DNA of 23,206 nucleotides from an uncultured Lachnospiraceae bacterium (GTDB taxonomy: Bacteria; Bacillota; Clostridia; Lachnospirales; Lachnospiraceae), in contig CAJTVD010000063.1 of the NCBI GenBank assembly GCA_910579495.1, positions 1 to 23,206 on the forward strand, written 5' to 3'. Numbering within the stretch: position 1 is the stretch's first letter; each line of letters starts with the position of its first letter. The notes below the pieces were generated by a model. It had not been told where the DNA came from, made no database searches, and was given only the letters and a program-made list of their open reading frames with translations. Shown here piece after piece: positions 15,853-23,206 of this stretch. The position numbers and the translations under genes were made by a program.

Positions 15853-16788
15853 ATGATCAATCCTATTAGATATGAAGAGAAGCATTTTATTATCGTCAAC
15901 GATATTCCCAATTCCATCTTTTATTTTTTTGATTTCGATATCCGCTATGCAAAAGAAAATATGGAATTTGAACACTTTCATTCCTATTATGAGATCCATG
16001 TGCTTTTAAGCCCCAATGCCATCCACTTCCTGGAAGGGATCCCCTATCCGATCCAGTGCAATGATTTCGTGCTGCTTCCGCCTTCCTTACTGCACAAGAC
16101 CAGTTACCCAAAGAACGACCCTTCCAAGCGGCTGATCATTACCTTTATGTACAAAGATGACGGTTACGGCTTCCGGGATGCCTACAGCGAAATGTTAAAG
16201 CCTTTCCACCAAAAGCTCCCCATTTACCGGTTCCCGGAAAGCCAGCTCAATATCTTGACCGGGCTGCTGAACCAGATCGTGGAGCTGTCCCACCAGGCTG
16301 GCTCCCAGGAGCTGTCCGGGACCTATGAGCTGGTCCTGCACAGTATTTTTACACAGTTCCTATACTGCCTGGACCAGTTTCAGGGATATAATCTTTATGA
16401 AAAAGAAAATGTGGATAATAAAATCACAGAAAGGATCTATTCCGTTTCCAATTATATACATACCCACTACCGGGAAGACCTGACCCTGGAAAAGCTTGCC
16501 CACGATGCCTTTATGAGCCCATATTACCTCTCCCACCAGTTTAAGCGCATCACTGGCTATACCATCACCCATTATATCCACCTGGTAAGGATACGCAACT
16601 GCCAGTTCCTCCTGATCAACAGTGAGGACAAGATTACCCAGATTGCCTTTGACTGCGGGTTTTCCAGCTTTTCCCAGTTTAACCGCATTTTCCGTAAGCT
16701 TTGCGGGGAATCCCCCTCAGAATACCGGAAAAAGCATTTTTATACCCAGCAATCTGCCCACCAGCCTGTGGACAATTTATACTCGTGA
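15853..16788 (+). CDS. AraC-family transcriptional regulator
   Basis: A 311-aa regulator. The N-terminal half is a cupin-like sugar-sensing domain (HFHSYYEIHVLL, then NDFVLLPPSLLHKT). The C-terminal ~100 residues carry two helix-turn-helix motifs (LTLEKLAHDAFMSPYYLSHQFK, then KITQIAFDCGFSSFSQFNRIFRK followed by GESPSEYRKK), the standard AraC/XylS ending. The ATG at 15853 opens with INPIRYEEKH. The frame extends upstream to 15757 but that part is hydrophobic, lies over the promoter region and has no ribosome site, so I exclude it. It is divergent from the HAD-GH105 operon and probably activates it on binding a breakdown product. The gene is tail-to-tail with the MFS gene; the 125-base gap 16789-16913 shows no clear terminator. 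Confidence 0.9.
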   Translation: MINPIRYEEKHFIIVNDIPNSIFYFFDFDIRYAKENMEFEHFHSYYEIHVLLSPNAIHFLEGIPYPIQCNDFVLLPPSLLHKTSYPKNDPSKRLIITFMYKDDGYGFRDAYSEMLKPFHQKLPIYRFPESQLNILTGLLNQIVELSHQAGSQELSGTYELVLHSIFTQFLYCLDQFQGYNLYEKENVDNKITERIYSVSNYIHTHYREDLTLEKLAHDAFMSPYYLSHQFKRITGYTITHYIHLVRIRNCQFLLINSEDKITQIAFDCGFSSFSQFNRIFRKLCGESPSEYRKKHFYTQQSAHQPVDNLYS

Positions 16789-16913
16789 CCTAAGTATACT
16801 GGTAAATTTTCTGAAAATCTATGTGATATTTGTCATGTTATTCAACAGATGTTGCATTTTTAGCTTTTCTGGTAAAATCAGTGCACCACTGTGGGCGGCA
16901 GGCAAAAAATGCC

Positions 16914-18104
16914 CTAATTTTCCATTTCGATTTTCAGTTTGCCTGCCCCGAAGCCTGCGGCGGCCATGAATATCCCCAGCCCCAGCAAGACCCTGGGAGC
17001 GCCTACGCTGTCAAAAAGCCTCCCGCCCAGGTATCCGAAAATAAAACGCCCGCAGACCATGGAGATCACATTGCCAAGCACCTGGGTTCTTGCCCGGTAT
17101 TCATAGGGAACCTTTCTGTTGATGTAGTTTAACAGGCACCAGGTCACTGCCGTAAAGCTAAAGCCCTGGAGCATATTACAGGGTATCGCCAGATAAGGGT
17201 TCCGGACCATGCCAAGCATCAGCCACCGGCACCCGGTAAGGAGCCCTGCAATAAACAGCACCCTTGCTGCCCCCAGCCTCTTTACGATCCGGCTCATCCC
17301 AATAAAAAAAGGGATCTCCGATATGGCACAGGCAAACATCAGTATCCCCACCAGTTTGCTGTCCCCGCCGATGGAGGTAAAGTAAATGGGATAATAGCTG
17401 GTAAAGAAACTCACCCCCAGCCCATGCATCAGTTGGAACCCAATCAGCCCCAGCAGGGTCTTGTTCCGGAAAACCACTGCCAGCAGGGAGCCTTTGCCTG
17501 TTTTGCCCCGGGCCTCATCTTCGGGCGCCTTCTTCTCCTTTTCCCTTTGGGGGACAAATCCCAGGCCCATGGTGCATACCAGGCATAAAACCAGGCATAT
17601 TGCCAGCCACAGAAAAATGCCGGAATACTGGTCTTTCAAAAGGAAACCGGAAACCAGCGCCATGAGGGAATACCCGAAGGTGCCCCCTGCACGGATCTGG
17701 CCGAAATCCCACTTGCCGCCCCCTAATGTTTCCAGTGTCACATTGTCCATCAGGGGCATCACCGGCGCAAACATCATGCCAAAAAGGGTCACCAGAAGGC
17801 AGACAAACAGATAATTCTTTGTAACATAAAATGATAAGGAAAAAACCAGCGCAAAACAATAAAGGATCCGCAATACCATTACCTTTTTCCCTGTCCTGTC
17901 GCTTACCCTTCCCCAGAAAAGCTGGGAAAACAAAATGCCAACAGTGGAGATAGAGATCACAGTCCCAATCTCAGTGGCACTCATGCCGATCTGGTTAAGA
18001 TACAGGTTCAGATAGGTATCATATACCAACTGCCCTGCATAAAATACAATATACATCATCAGATAGACGATGGGAAACTTGTCTTTACTTTTTTGTGTCT
18101 GCAT
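16914..18104 (-). CDS. MFS transporter (MFS_1-like)
   Basis: A 396-aa major facilitator with about 12 predicted membrane helices and a charged central loop (around residues 190-215). The loop between helices 2 and 3 reads GRVSDRTGKK, the MFS motif A. FGQIRAGGTFGYS and PFFIG recall the LacY/HcaT-like MFS_1 group, so a sugar or small organic acid is a reasonable cargo, but none can be named. The ATG at 18104 (MQTQKS) has AAAGGG about five bases upstream. A longer start at 18128 would fall in the T-run of the upstream terminator and is rejected. It may serve the glycan locus or be independent. Confidence 0.85.
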   Translation of the reverse strand: MQTQKSKDKFPIVYLMMYIVFYAGQLVYDTYLNLYLNQIGMSATEIGTVISISTVGILFSQLFWGRVSDRTGKKVMVLRILYCFALVFSLSFYVTKNYLFVCLLVTLFGMMFAPVMPLMDNVTLETLGGGKWDFGQIRAGGTFGYSLMALVSGFLLKDQYSGIFLWLAICLVLCLVCTMGLGFVPQREKEKKAPEDEARGKTGKGSLLAVVFRNKTLLGLIGFQLMHGLGVSFFTSYYPIYFTSIGGDSKLVGILMFACAISEIPFFIGMSRIVKRLGAARVLFIAGLLTGCRWLMLGMVRNPYLAIPCNMLQGFSFTAVTWCLLNYINRKVPYEYRARTQVLGNVISMVCGRFIFGYLGGRLFDSVGAPRVLLGLGIFMAAAGFGAGKLKIEMEN

Positions 18105-18125
18105 AGCTGCCCTTTCTTTTTCATA

Positions 18126-18169
18126 CAAAAAAGCTGCCAGATGCAGATTAGAAATCGCATCTGACGGCT
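18126..18169 (-). terminator. Terminator between the GGADGPT membrane protein and the MFS gene
   Basis: On the minus strand a 13-position stem (plus arms 18132-18144 and 18157-18169, 11 Watson-Crick pairs, core CAGATGC/GCATCTG) is followed by six T residues (18127-18132). It ends only about 22 bases before the MFS start codon, so MFS expression depends on readthrough or on a promoter overlapping the hairpin. This suggests attenuation. Confidence 0.75.
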
Positions 18170-18238
18170 CCCGTTATTTTTATTGGTAATTCTATCACCT
18201 TTTGGCAATTCTGTATATACCATATATAATGAACTTTC

Positions 18239-18940
18239 TTATTTGGATGGTTTTTCCTGCCCGCACCTGTATCCTTCCCTTACCCATCTGTACATACATA
18301 AAAATGCCACGGAAATCCCCAGGATAACAGCAATCCACTGGTTATGCCACCAGGCGGGCACTGCGTCCAGCATATGCAAAAGCCATCCTATGACAAATAC
18401 AGGGGCACCTGCTGTAAGCCCCCAGTAAAGAGAATAGCCCATCATGGCTCCTTTGGAGCGGTAATTTTTTGAGATCTTATACCAAAACCATGAAGGTTTA
18501 TAGTGTTCCCCATAAAACAATTTCATGTAGTAGTCGAAAATGCTCCTGGCAGGAATGGGTACATGCTCATAGCGGTTAAAATACCACGCGGAAAGCACGA
18601 TCAGTAAAAAGAAAATCAGATTTGCCGTAAACAGTGCCCCCCATCCCAGGCCAAGCCGCCGCACCAGGACATTTCCTTCCATTGCCAGGTCCGGCGTATT
18701 CACAAAGGTGACCAGCCCGTCCATCAGATGGATCAGCAGATTTGCTATGGAAAGCCGGATAAAGCGGTACTTGGTCCTTACGCCAGGCTTCCACAGGGCA
18801 AGGAACGCCGCCAGAAAAAGGACACATACCACAAATATAATGACCCCGGCCTTAAAATTTTCCCCAAAGCTTCCCGCCAGAAATATGGCAGTGGGGCCGT
18901 CCGCCCCTCCTATTACAAATGATTGTGCCCTGCTGTCCAT
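18239..18940 (-). CDS. Membrane protein with an isolated oxaloacetate-decarboxylase-beta-like GGADGPT motif
   Basis: A 233-aa membrane protein. Near the N terminus, FVIGGADGPTAIFLAG (residues 8-23) copies the conserved GGADGPT loop of sodium-pumping decarboxylase beta subunits (OadB/GcdB/MmdB). The rest is not that family, which is about 370 residues or more with many helices. Here about five hydrophobic segments follow (near 30-50, 60-75, 100-120, 170-190, 202-218), with an aromatic-rich loop including WFWYKISKNYRSKG. The ATG at 18940 has AAGGAGG eight bases upstream. The gene lies directly downstream of the Rpn remnant and is followed by a good terminator. I cannot assign a function. Automated tools may label it a decarboxylase beta subunit, which I would not accept. 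Confidence 0.7.
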   Translation of the reverse strand: MDSRAQSFVIGGADGPTAIFLAGSFGENFKAGVIIFVVCVLFLAAFLALWKPGVRTKYRFIRLSIANLLIHLMDGLVTFVNTPDLAMEGNVLVRRLGLGWGALFTANLIFFLLIVLSAWYFNRYEHVPIPARSIFDYYMKLFYGEHYKPSWFWYKISKNYRSKGAMMGYSLYWGLTAGAPVFVIGWLLHMLDAVPAWWHNQWIAVILGISVAFLCMYRWVREGYRCGQEKPSK

Positions 18941-19006
18941 ACCTGTTTCCTCCTTGCTGGCTGTAAAGGCTGTTATTCTCCGTTACTATATTGGCAGCCT
19001 GTACCC

Positions 19007-19579
19007 TCACAGGAACTCTTTTGCCTGCCCTTCCCCAAGCTGGTACTGCCCACAAAGCCTGCCCATAATTTCCTGTTCCCCAAGGCCCATGCTGCGCATG
19101 ATTTCCACAGCATTCCTTACGGATTGTATATACTTTTCGCCCATCCTGTCCAAGTCATTTTTAGCTTCCGCCAAGTCATTCTGTGTCTCAATTAGGACAT
19201 TTTGTTTTATCGCCAAACTGTCCTTTGCCTCCTGCAGGTCGTTACGCGCCTGGCCGAATTCATTCTGCATCACATCTATCATATACTTCTCCGTATTCCT
19301 GTCAAGCATATACAATTCTTCCGAAAACATCTCCATCACCTTCTCTATATTCAGACAGATTTGATAGGCTTCCCCGTAAATATCCCGGAACTCCGGGTAC
19401 TTCTCCAAAAGCCCGATAATCACATCCGGTTCATCGCTGGAAAACAGGGTAAGCCACCCATCGCTTTTGTTGGCTATGTCTTTATTTTGCTGGCTTTTTG
19501 CAAAGATGTCAAGGGGGATGAACAGATATTTTTGCAAAAGATCCATTTCCAGCCCGGTATCAGATGGGGCAGTATTTTC
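19007..19579 (-). pseudogene. C-terminal remnant of an Rpn/PD-(D/E)XK family transposase-nuclease
   Basis: The reading resembles the C-terminal part of Rpn-type PD-(D/E)XK family proteins common in Lachnospiraceae: a Y-x-FIPLDIF strand, DGWLTLFSSDEPDVI, LLEKYPEFRDIY, ICLNIEKVMEMFS and DRNTEKYMID, then a coiled coil with repeated ND-L-EAK units (about residues 95-135) and a short helical tail. The nuclease core that should precede this is missing. An ATG at 19546 would give 179 residues, but it has no ribosome site, and family-like sequence (DTGLE) continues upstream of it to a stop at 19580-19582. This is what a 5'-deleted gene looks like. A working short protein is less likely. It lies head-on against the promoter of the beta-CASP gene. 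Confidence 0.65.
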
Positions 19580-19610
19580 TTATGGCGGCCACCAAGCTTA
19601 CCAAAAATCA

Positions 19611-19639
19611 TTGTCTTTTCCCACCCGGTAATATAAAAT
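19611..19639 (+). promoter_or_regulatory. Sigma-A-type promoter of the beta-CASP gene
   Basis: TTGTCT (19611-19616), an exact 17-base spacer, then TAAAAT (19634-19639). The expected start of transcription is near 19646, giving a leader of about 27 bases with the AAAGGA ribosome site before the ATG at 19673. Confidence 0.65.
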
Positions 19640-19672
19640 AAATAGACAAACTTAAGGAAAGGAATCCTACAA

Positions 19673-22210
19673 ATGAACCTACATTTTCTCGGCGGTGCCA
19701 TGGAGATTGGCGGCAGTTGTATTTATCTGCGGATAGCAGGCAAGGGCATCCTGATGGACGCAGGCATCCGTCAGTCCGGCTCCAAAGACCCTCTTCCCGA
19801 TTTCCGGACTTTGCAGGAACAGGGCGGTGTGGACGCTATTCTCATAAGCCACGCCCATATGGACCATATCGGGACCCTGCCTATTGCCAGCAAGGCTTAT
19901 CCCAACGCCCCCATATACATGACTGCCATGACCCAGGACCTGGCCCGGGTACTTTTATATGACAGCCTGAAGATCATGAATAACCGGGAGGGAGAAATCC
20001 CCCATTATTCCCAGCAGGACGTGCTTTCCATGCTGGGGCGCATCCATCCTTTGGGCTACCAGGCGCCTTTTCCCATTCTGGACGGGTTCACCCTGACCTT
20101 TTACCCGGCGGGGCATATTGCGGGGGCGGCTTGTATTTACCTTACCACTGAGGAAGGGAGCCTGTTTTATTCCGGGGACTTCTCCGCCTTTTCCCAGCGC
20201 ACCATTGAAGGTATCAGCATCCCGAAGCTGCGCCCGGACATTGCTATTTTAGAAACCACCTACGGAAACCGCCTCCACGCTAACAGGCAGCTGGAGGAAA
20301 AGCGTCTGGTGGAACTGTTAGGGGAGTGTATCCGGGAAAAGAAAAAAGTATTGATCCCGGCTTTCGCCCTGGGGCGGGCCCAGGAAGTCCTCCTGGCCCT
20401 ACGGGCCGCTATCCAGAACCAGCAGCTTCCTGCTGTGCCCGTTTACGTGGATGGCATGATCCGGGACATCAACATTATGTATACCCGGAACCCTTCCTAT
20501 CTGAAAAACTCCCTGGGAAAACGGATCCTTAAGGGCAACGAGCCTTTTTATACCAAAGAAATACAGCCAGTCGCCCCTATGCAAAAACGGGAGGAATTAT
20601 TATCCACCGATGGGCCTGCTATTTTCCTTTCCAGCTCCGGCATGCTCACCGGCGGCCCCAGCACCCTGTACGCCCAGCACCTTGTATCATCAGAAAACGC
20701 CTGCATCATTATCACCGGGTATCAGGATGAGGAATCCCCCGGCCGCCAGCTATTGCATCTCCTGGAAGACCCTAAAGACACCAGCATTTCCTTAAACGGC
20801 GTTACCCTCCCGGTAAAATGCCGCATTGAACAGGTAGGGCTTTCCGCCCACGGGGACAAAATGGAAATTGAAGGGCTGGTAGGGCGCCTCTGCCCACGGC
20901 ACATTTATCTGGTCCACGGGAACCAGGACGCCATGGAAGAGCTGGGCAAGGATCTGTCCTGCCAGGACTTCCGCAGGCAGGTTTATCTCCCCCAATGCGG
21001 GCAGCGCTATGAATTTTCCCTCCGCAGCAAACGCAAACAGGCGGATTTCTCCCCTGCCTTCACCCTTGGGGGCAACCAGGCCTACACCCAAGAGGGGGAA
21101 AAGCTTCTCTGGGAATGCTGGCGGGAGCACTATCCCGGAAGATCCTTTTCCCTGTCCCAGCTTGCCCATATCTGGTATGGCAGGGCCATAACCGATGGAG
21201 GGACGCTGCAGTCCATGCAGGAACACCTTATGGGAAGCTGTTATTTCTCCCCTAATGCCAGGCGGCTGTTCCTCTGGGACGCCAACACGCCGGATGAGGT
21301 TGCCGCCCTACAGTCCCCCAAAGAGCTGACCCAGCAGCAGCTGGCCCTGGAGGTTGAAAAATTCTTCGGGAATTTTCCTTACCGGAAAATCGGATATCAC
21401 ATTGACCGGAAAGAAACAGTCCTGCAATTTGATTATCCTGATGCCCAAGACCTGTCCCTCTTCCAGGAAGCGGCAGATGCCTTTGCCAGGGCTACCGGCT
21501 GGACGGCACGGATAAATCCGGCAACCAACCATAATGCGGCTTCCTTCCTGCTATCCTCCCTGCTGGGGGACGGGATTGCCAAAACCTCTTACCATGTGGA
21601 GAAAAAAACCTATGCCGTCACCCTTACGGGAAAGGCCGCCGGGCAGCACCAGGCGGCTGCCAGCCAATTTTATTCCCTTACCGGCTGGCAGCTCTCCATC
21701 AACGGGCAAAAGCCCACCCCTTCCCCCGCCCTTTCCCCTGGGCCAACACCAAAACCTGGCCAGGGCTTCTTTTGCCCCTGCCAGGAAAATACTAAGATGG
21801 CTGAACAAAACCTGGCTTTTTTCTGTATTGACCAGGCTTTTGAAAACCTGCCTCACAGGCCGGACAGGAAAAGCCTGCGCCAGGGCAGCTGCCCCTCGGG
21901 GAAATATCTGGAACTGAGTTTTACCTCCCCTGCCCTGGGGCACAGGTACTGTGGGCAATTACAGGCACTTGCCGACCAGACCGGCTGGCATATAGCCATA
22001 GCAGATAAGGTGAACCAAAATGAGCTGTTTAAAACAGCCCAGCTTCTGTGCATGAAATTTGAAATTCCCTTAAGCAAAAATCCTTCCTACCTTCCCGCCC
22101 ACAAAACCCTTCAGCTGAAGACGGAATTCACCGGGGATCCTAAAATACTGCAAAAGGCTGCGGATGAGTTTCTGGAAAAAACAGGATGTGAATGTACTTT
22201 CATCCATTAG
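19673..22210 (+). CDS. Beta-CASP metallo-beta-lactamase-fold RNase-like protein with long C-terminal extension
   Basis: An 845-aa protein. Residues 1 to about 450 are a metallo-beta-lactamase/beta-CASP nuclease of the CPSF73-like class: metal-binding HAHMDH (60-65), His148 in PAGHIAG, Asp169 in YSGDF, the beta-CASP insert with PAFALGRAQE (229-238) and SSGMLTGG (321-328), His393 in LSAHGD, and His415 in LVHGN. Such proteins process or degrade RNA. The remaining ~395 residues are unusual: a helical segment (about 471-535), then four copies of a strand-helix-strand unit ending in TGW or TGC (608, 670, 770, 837), with a Pro-rich linker (681-696) between the second and third. The ATG has AAAGGA nine bases upstream. 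It stands alone with its own promoter. RNA-binding by the tail is an inference; the usual length of bacterial relatives is about 450-550. Confidence 0.85.
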   Translation: MNLHFLGGAMEIGGSCIYLRIAGKGILMDAGIRQSGSKDPLPDFRTLQEQGGVDAILISHAHMDHIGTLPIASKAYPNAPIYMTAMTQDLARVLLYDSLKIMNNREGEIPHYSQQDVLSMLGRIHPLGYQAPFPILDGFTLTFYPAGHIAGAACIYLTTEEGSLFYSGDFSAFSQRTIEGISIPKLRPDIAILETTYGNRLHANRQLEEKRLVELLGECIREKKKVLIPAFALGRAQEVLLALRAAIQNQQLPAVPVYVDGMIRDINIMYTRNPSYLKNSLGKRILKGNEPFYTKEIQPVAPMQKREELLSTDGPAIFLSSSGMLTGGPSTLYAQHLVSSENACIIITGYQDEESPGRQLLHLLEDPKDTSISLNGVTLPVKCRIEQVGLSAHGDKMEIEGLVGRLCPRHIYLVHGNQDAMEELGKDLSCQDFRRQVYLPQCGQRYEFSLRSKRKQADFSPAFTLGGNQAYTQEGEKLLWECWREHYPGRSFSLSQLAHIWYGRAITDGGTLQSMQEHLMGSCYFSPNARRLFLWDANTPDEVAALQSPKELTQQQLALEVEKFFGNFPYRKIGYHIDRKETVLQFDYPDAQDLSLFQEAADAFARATGWTARINPATNHNAASFLLSSLLGDGIAKTSYHVEKKTYAVTLTGKAAGQHQAAASQFYSLTGWQLSINGQKPTPSPALSPGPTPKPGQGFFCPCQENTKMAEQNLAFFCIDQAFENLPHRPDRKSLRQGSCPSGKYLELSFTSPALGHRYCGQLQALADQTGWHIAIADKVNQNELFKTAQLLCMKFEIPLSKNPSYLPAHKTLQLKTEFTGDPKILQKAADEFLEKTGCECTFIH

Positions 22211-22452
22211 CCATACACCTGGGGCGGGCATCCACCGTCCCCGGGCAATCCCCATATGCCCCCAGCAAAACAGCAGGCCTTCCGCCTATGCAGGCCGGGC
22301 CATATGCTTATCTATGTAAAATCCATTACCTCTTTGCCACATTGTCAAGTGAAGAATTCATTCTTTTGGGGTTTTCATACACAGAATCTTGTCGATGTTC
22401 TATAAATGTGCTAAACTGAACACAACAAATCGAAATTTACAGGAGGAACGAA
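22211..22452. other. Gene-free gap with change to AT-rich DNA
   Basis: I see no gene or clear terminator here. The first ~100 bases are GC-rich, with imperfect inverted repeats (CTGGGGC near 22219 with GCCCCCAG near 22258) and a direct repeat GCAGGCC, but no T-run. The second half is AT-rich and must hold the promoter of the next gene: TTGTCG, 17 bases, TAAACT (about 22390-22418) is one candidate and TATAAA just inside it another. Confidence 0.4.
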
Positions 22453-22761
22453 ATGAAAGAAATATTGGAATATAACCACAAAATACAATGTGGTTTATGG
22501 TTGATTCTTATTGGAATTGTACTAATAGTAGCTGTCATTTGTGGCGGTGAATTTTTTGTTAATCCGTTTGTGTTTCTGATAGGTTATTATGCCTGCTTTT
22601 TTGGAGTCAATGTAAACAAAAAAGTGAGAGAAAAACTTTCTCAAGGAGATATTTCTAAAAAGCAGATAAAGATGATTTATTTTTCGATTGCTACGTTGTT
22701 TATATTAATGTTTTGTAGTGCTGCCGCGTTTAGTTTCTTTCAAGTTTTTGTTTTGTTTTAA
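22453..22761 (+). CDS. Small membrane protein, unrecognised
   Basis: A 102-aa protein with three predicted membrane segments (about 13-31, 36-53, 74-101) and a positively charged loop (VNKKVREKLSQGDISKKQIK) between the second and third. AGGAGG stands six bases before the ATG. I do not recognise the family. Its DNA is distinctly AT-rich compared with the beta-CASP gene before it, which suggests a separate origin. It is followed 167 bases later by an XRE regulator with its own promoter, a pairing common in small regulated membrane-protein modules of Firmicutes. Confidence 0.7.
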   Translation: MKEILEYNHKIQCGLWLILIGIVLIVAVICGGEFFVNPFVFLIGYYACFFGVNVNKKVREKLSQGDISKKQIKMIYFSIATLFILMFCSAAAFSFFQVFVLF

Positions 22762-22848
22762 TACAGAACGGACAGGAAGAATAAATAACATACGTGCTTG
22801 TGCAAGGGGATTGTAGAAGGGGAAGTTATTTTTGCATAAATCCAATGC

Positions 22849-22875
22849 AGCGTTTAACATTTCAACGGAGCGTTT
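22849..22875 (+). repeat. Twin AGCGTTT repeats, candidate operator of the XRE gene
   Basis: AGCGTTT occurs at 22849-22855 and 22869-22875, exactly 20 bases apart (about two helical turns), and the similarity extends left as CAA-N-G-N (11 of 13 matches). The second copy abuts the -35 box at 22877. This is a plausible autoregulation site. Confidence 0.4.
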
Positions 22876-22876
22876 C

Positions 22877-22904
22877 TTGAATATGGTGTTTCTTGTGATA
22901 TTAT
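22877..22904 (+). promoter_or_regulatory. Extended -10 promoter of the XRE regulator
   Basis: TTGAAT (22877-22882), a 16-base spacer ending TGA, then TATTAT (22899-22904). The TG placed one base before the -10 box makes it an extended -10 promoter. The leader to the TTG start is about 18 bases. Confidence 0.65.
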
Positions 22905-22928
22905 GAAATCGGAAAGAAGGTGAAAATA

Positions 22929-23206
22929 TTGAACGCTCAAAAAACAGGCAGTCTGATTGCTGCTATCAGGAAAGAACAAAATCGCACGCAGCAGGATTTA
23001 GCGAATGAATTGGGAGTATCAAGTGCAGCTGTTTCAAAATGGGAACGGGGTATCGGATTTCCAGATGTATCCCTTATTGAACCATTAGCTGCATCCCTGG
23101 GGATTTCCATAGCAGAATTATTCAAGGGCGAAAGAACAGAAAACAACGTTGATAACGAATATGAAAGTCTGTTGTCAGATGTTGTAAAAGTATCAGCAAA
23201 TGAAAT
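22929..23206 (+). CDS. XRE-family helix-turn-helix regulator, runs off the window
   Basis: The first 92 codons of a Cro/C1-type regulator. The HTH covers about residues 8-62: SLIAAIRKEQNRTQQDLANE, LGVSSAAVSKWERG, then FPDVSLIEPLAASLGISIAELF. The pattern TQQDLA...VS..AVSKWERG is the classic recognition helix region. The start is TTG at 22929, supported by the GAAGGTGA ribosome site five bases upstream and by the promoter just before it. The domain after residue 66 (KGERTENNVDNEYESLL) is cut by the window end, so the effector part is unknown. It may control the small membrane protein upstream or genes beyond the window. Confidence 0.85.
   Translation, partial: MNAQKTGSLIAAIRKEQNRTQQDLANELGVSSAAVSKWERGIGFPDVSLIEPLAASLGISIAELFKGERTENNVDNEYESLLSDVVKVSANE

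Noticed and set aside
18239..18940. Oxaloacetate decarboxylase beta subunit
   Set aside because: Only a 16-residue motif matches. Length, helix number and the remaining conserved residues do not.
22211..22290. Terminator after the beta-CASP gene
   Set aside because: The inverted repeats are imperfect and no T-run follows.

Overview
The window looks like a chromosomal accessory region of a Gram-positive gut Clostridia, most likely Lachnospiraceae. I base this on strong AGGAGG-type ribosome binding sites, TTG starts, Lpl/Ytc-type sugar ABC transporters without a local ATPase, a Tn1549/TnpX-like serine recombinase remnant, and an Rpn-type nuclease remnant of a kind common in that family. Most of the window is moderately GC-rich. 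The last ~0.8 kb is clearly more AT-rich. No rRNA, tRNA or CRISPR array was seen.

Layout. (1) 1-520: 5' fragment of a large serine recombinase, cut off at about base 450, followed by a structured junction. (2) 526-15738, minus strand: a glycan-use locus of twelve genes. In order of transcription they are a HAD-phosphatase/GH105 fusion, a GH38 alpha-mannosidase, iolE, iolG, a terminator, two sugar ABC permeases, the solute-binding lipoprotein, a hairpin terminator/attenuator, an unrecognised 228-aa protein, a second GH105, a heparinase II/III-like (alpha/alpha)-toroid protein, and an MgtC/SapB membrane protein with its own terminator. (3) 15853-16788, plus strand: an AraC-family regulator divergent from the HAD-GH105 gene and its probable controller. 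(4) 16914-18940, minus strand: an MFS transporter and, upstream of it, a membrane protein with an isolated oxaloacetate-decarboxylase-beta-like GGADGPT motif. (5) 19007-19579: a truncated Rpn/PD-(D/E)XK family remnant. (6) 19673-22210, plus strand: a beta-CASP metallo-beta-lactamase-fold RNase-like protein with a large repeat-containing C-terminal extension. (7) 22453-23206: a small membrane protein and an XRE regulator that runs off the window.

How the genes may work together (inference). The ABC importer brings in an oligosaccharide. The intracellular toroid protein may be a lyase that makes 4,5-unsaturated uronyl ends. The two GH105 enzymes remove the unsaturated uronate, GH38 removes alpha-mannose, and IolG/IolE start catabolism of inositol. 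The HAD phosphatase fused to a GH105 suggests that a phosphorylated intermediate is handled. Mannose + uronate + inositol + phosphate matches the head group of plant glycosyl inositol phosphoryl ceramides, which is the most exciting reading. Xanthan-like or glucuronomannan side chains are the main alternative. None of this is proven from sequence alone.
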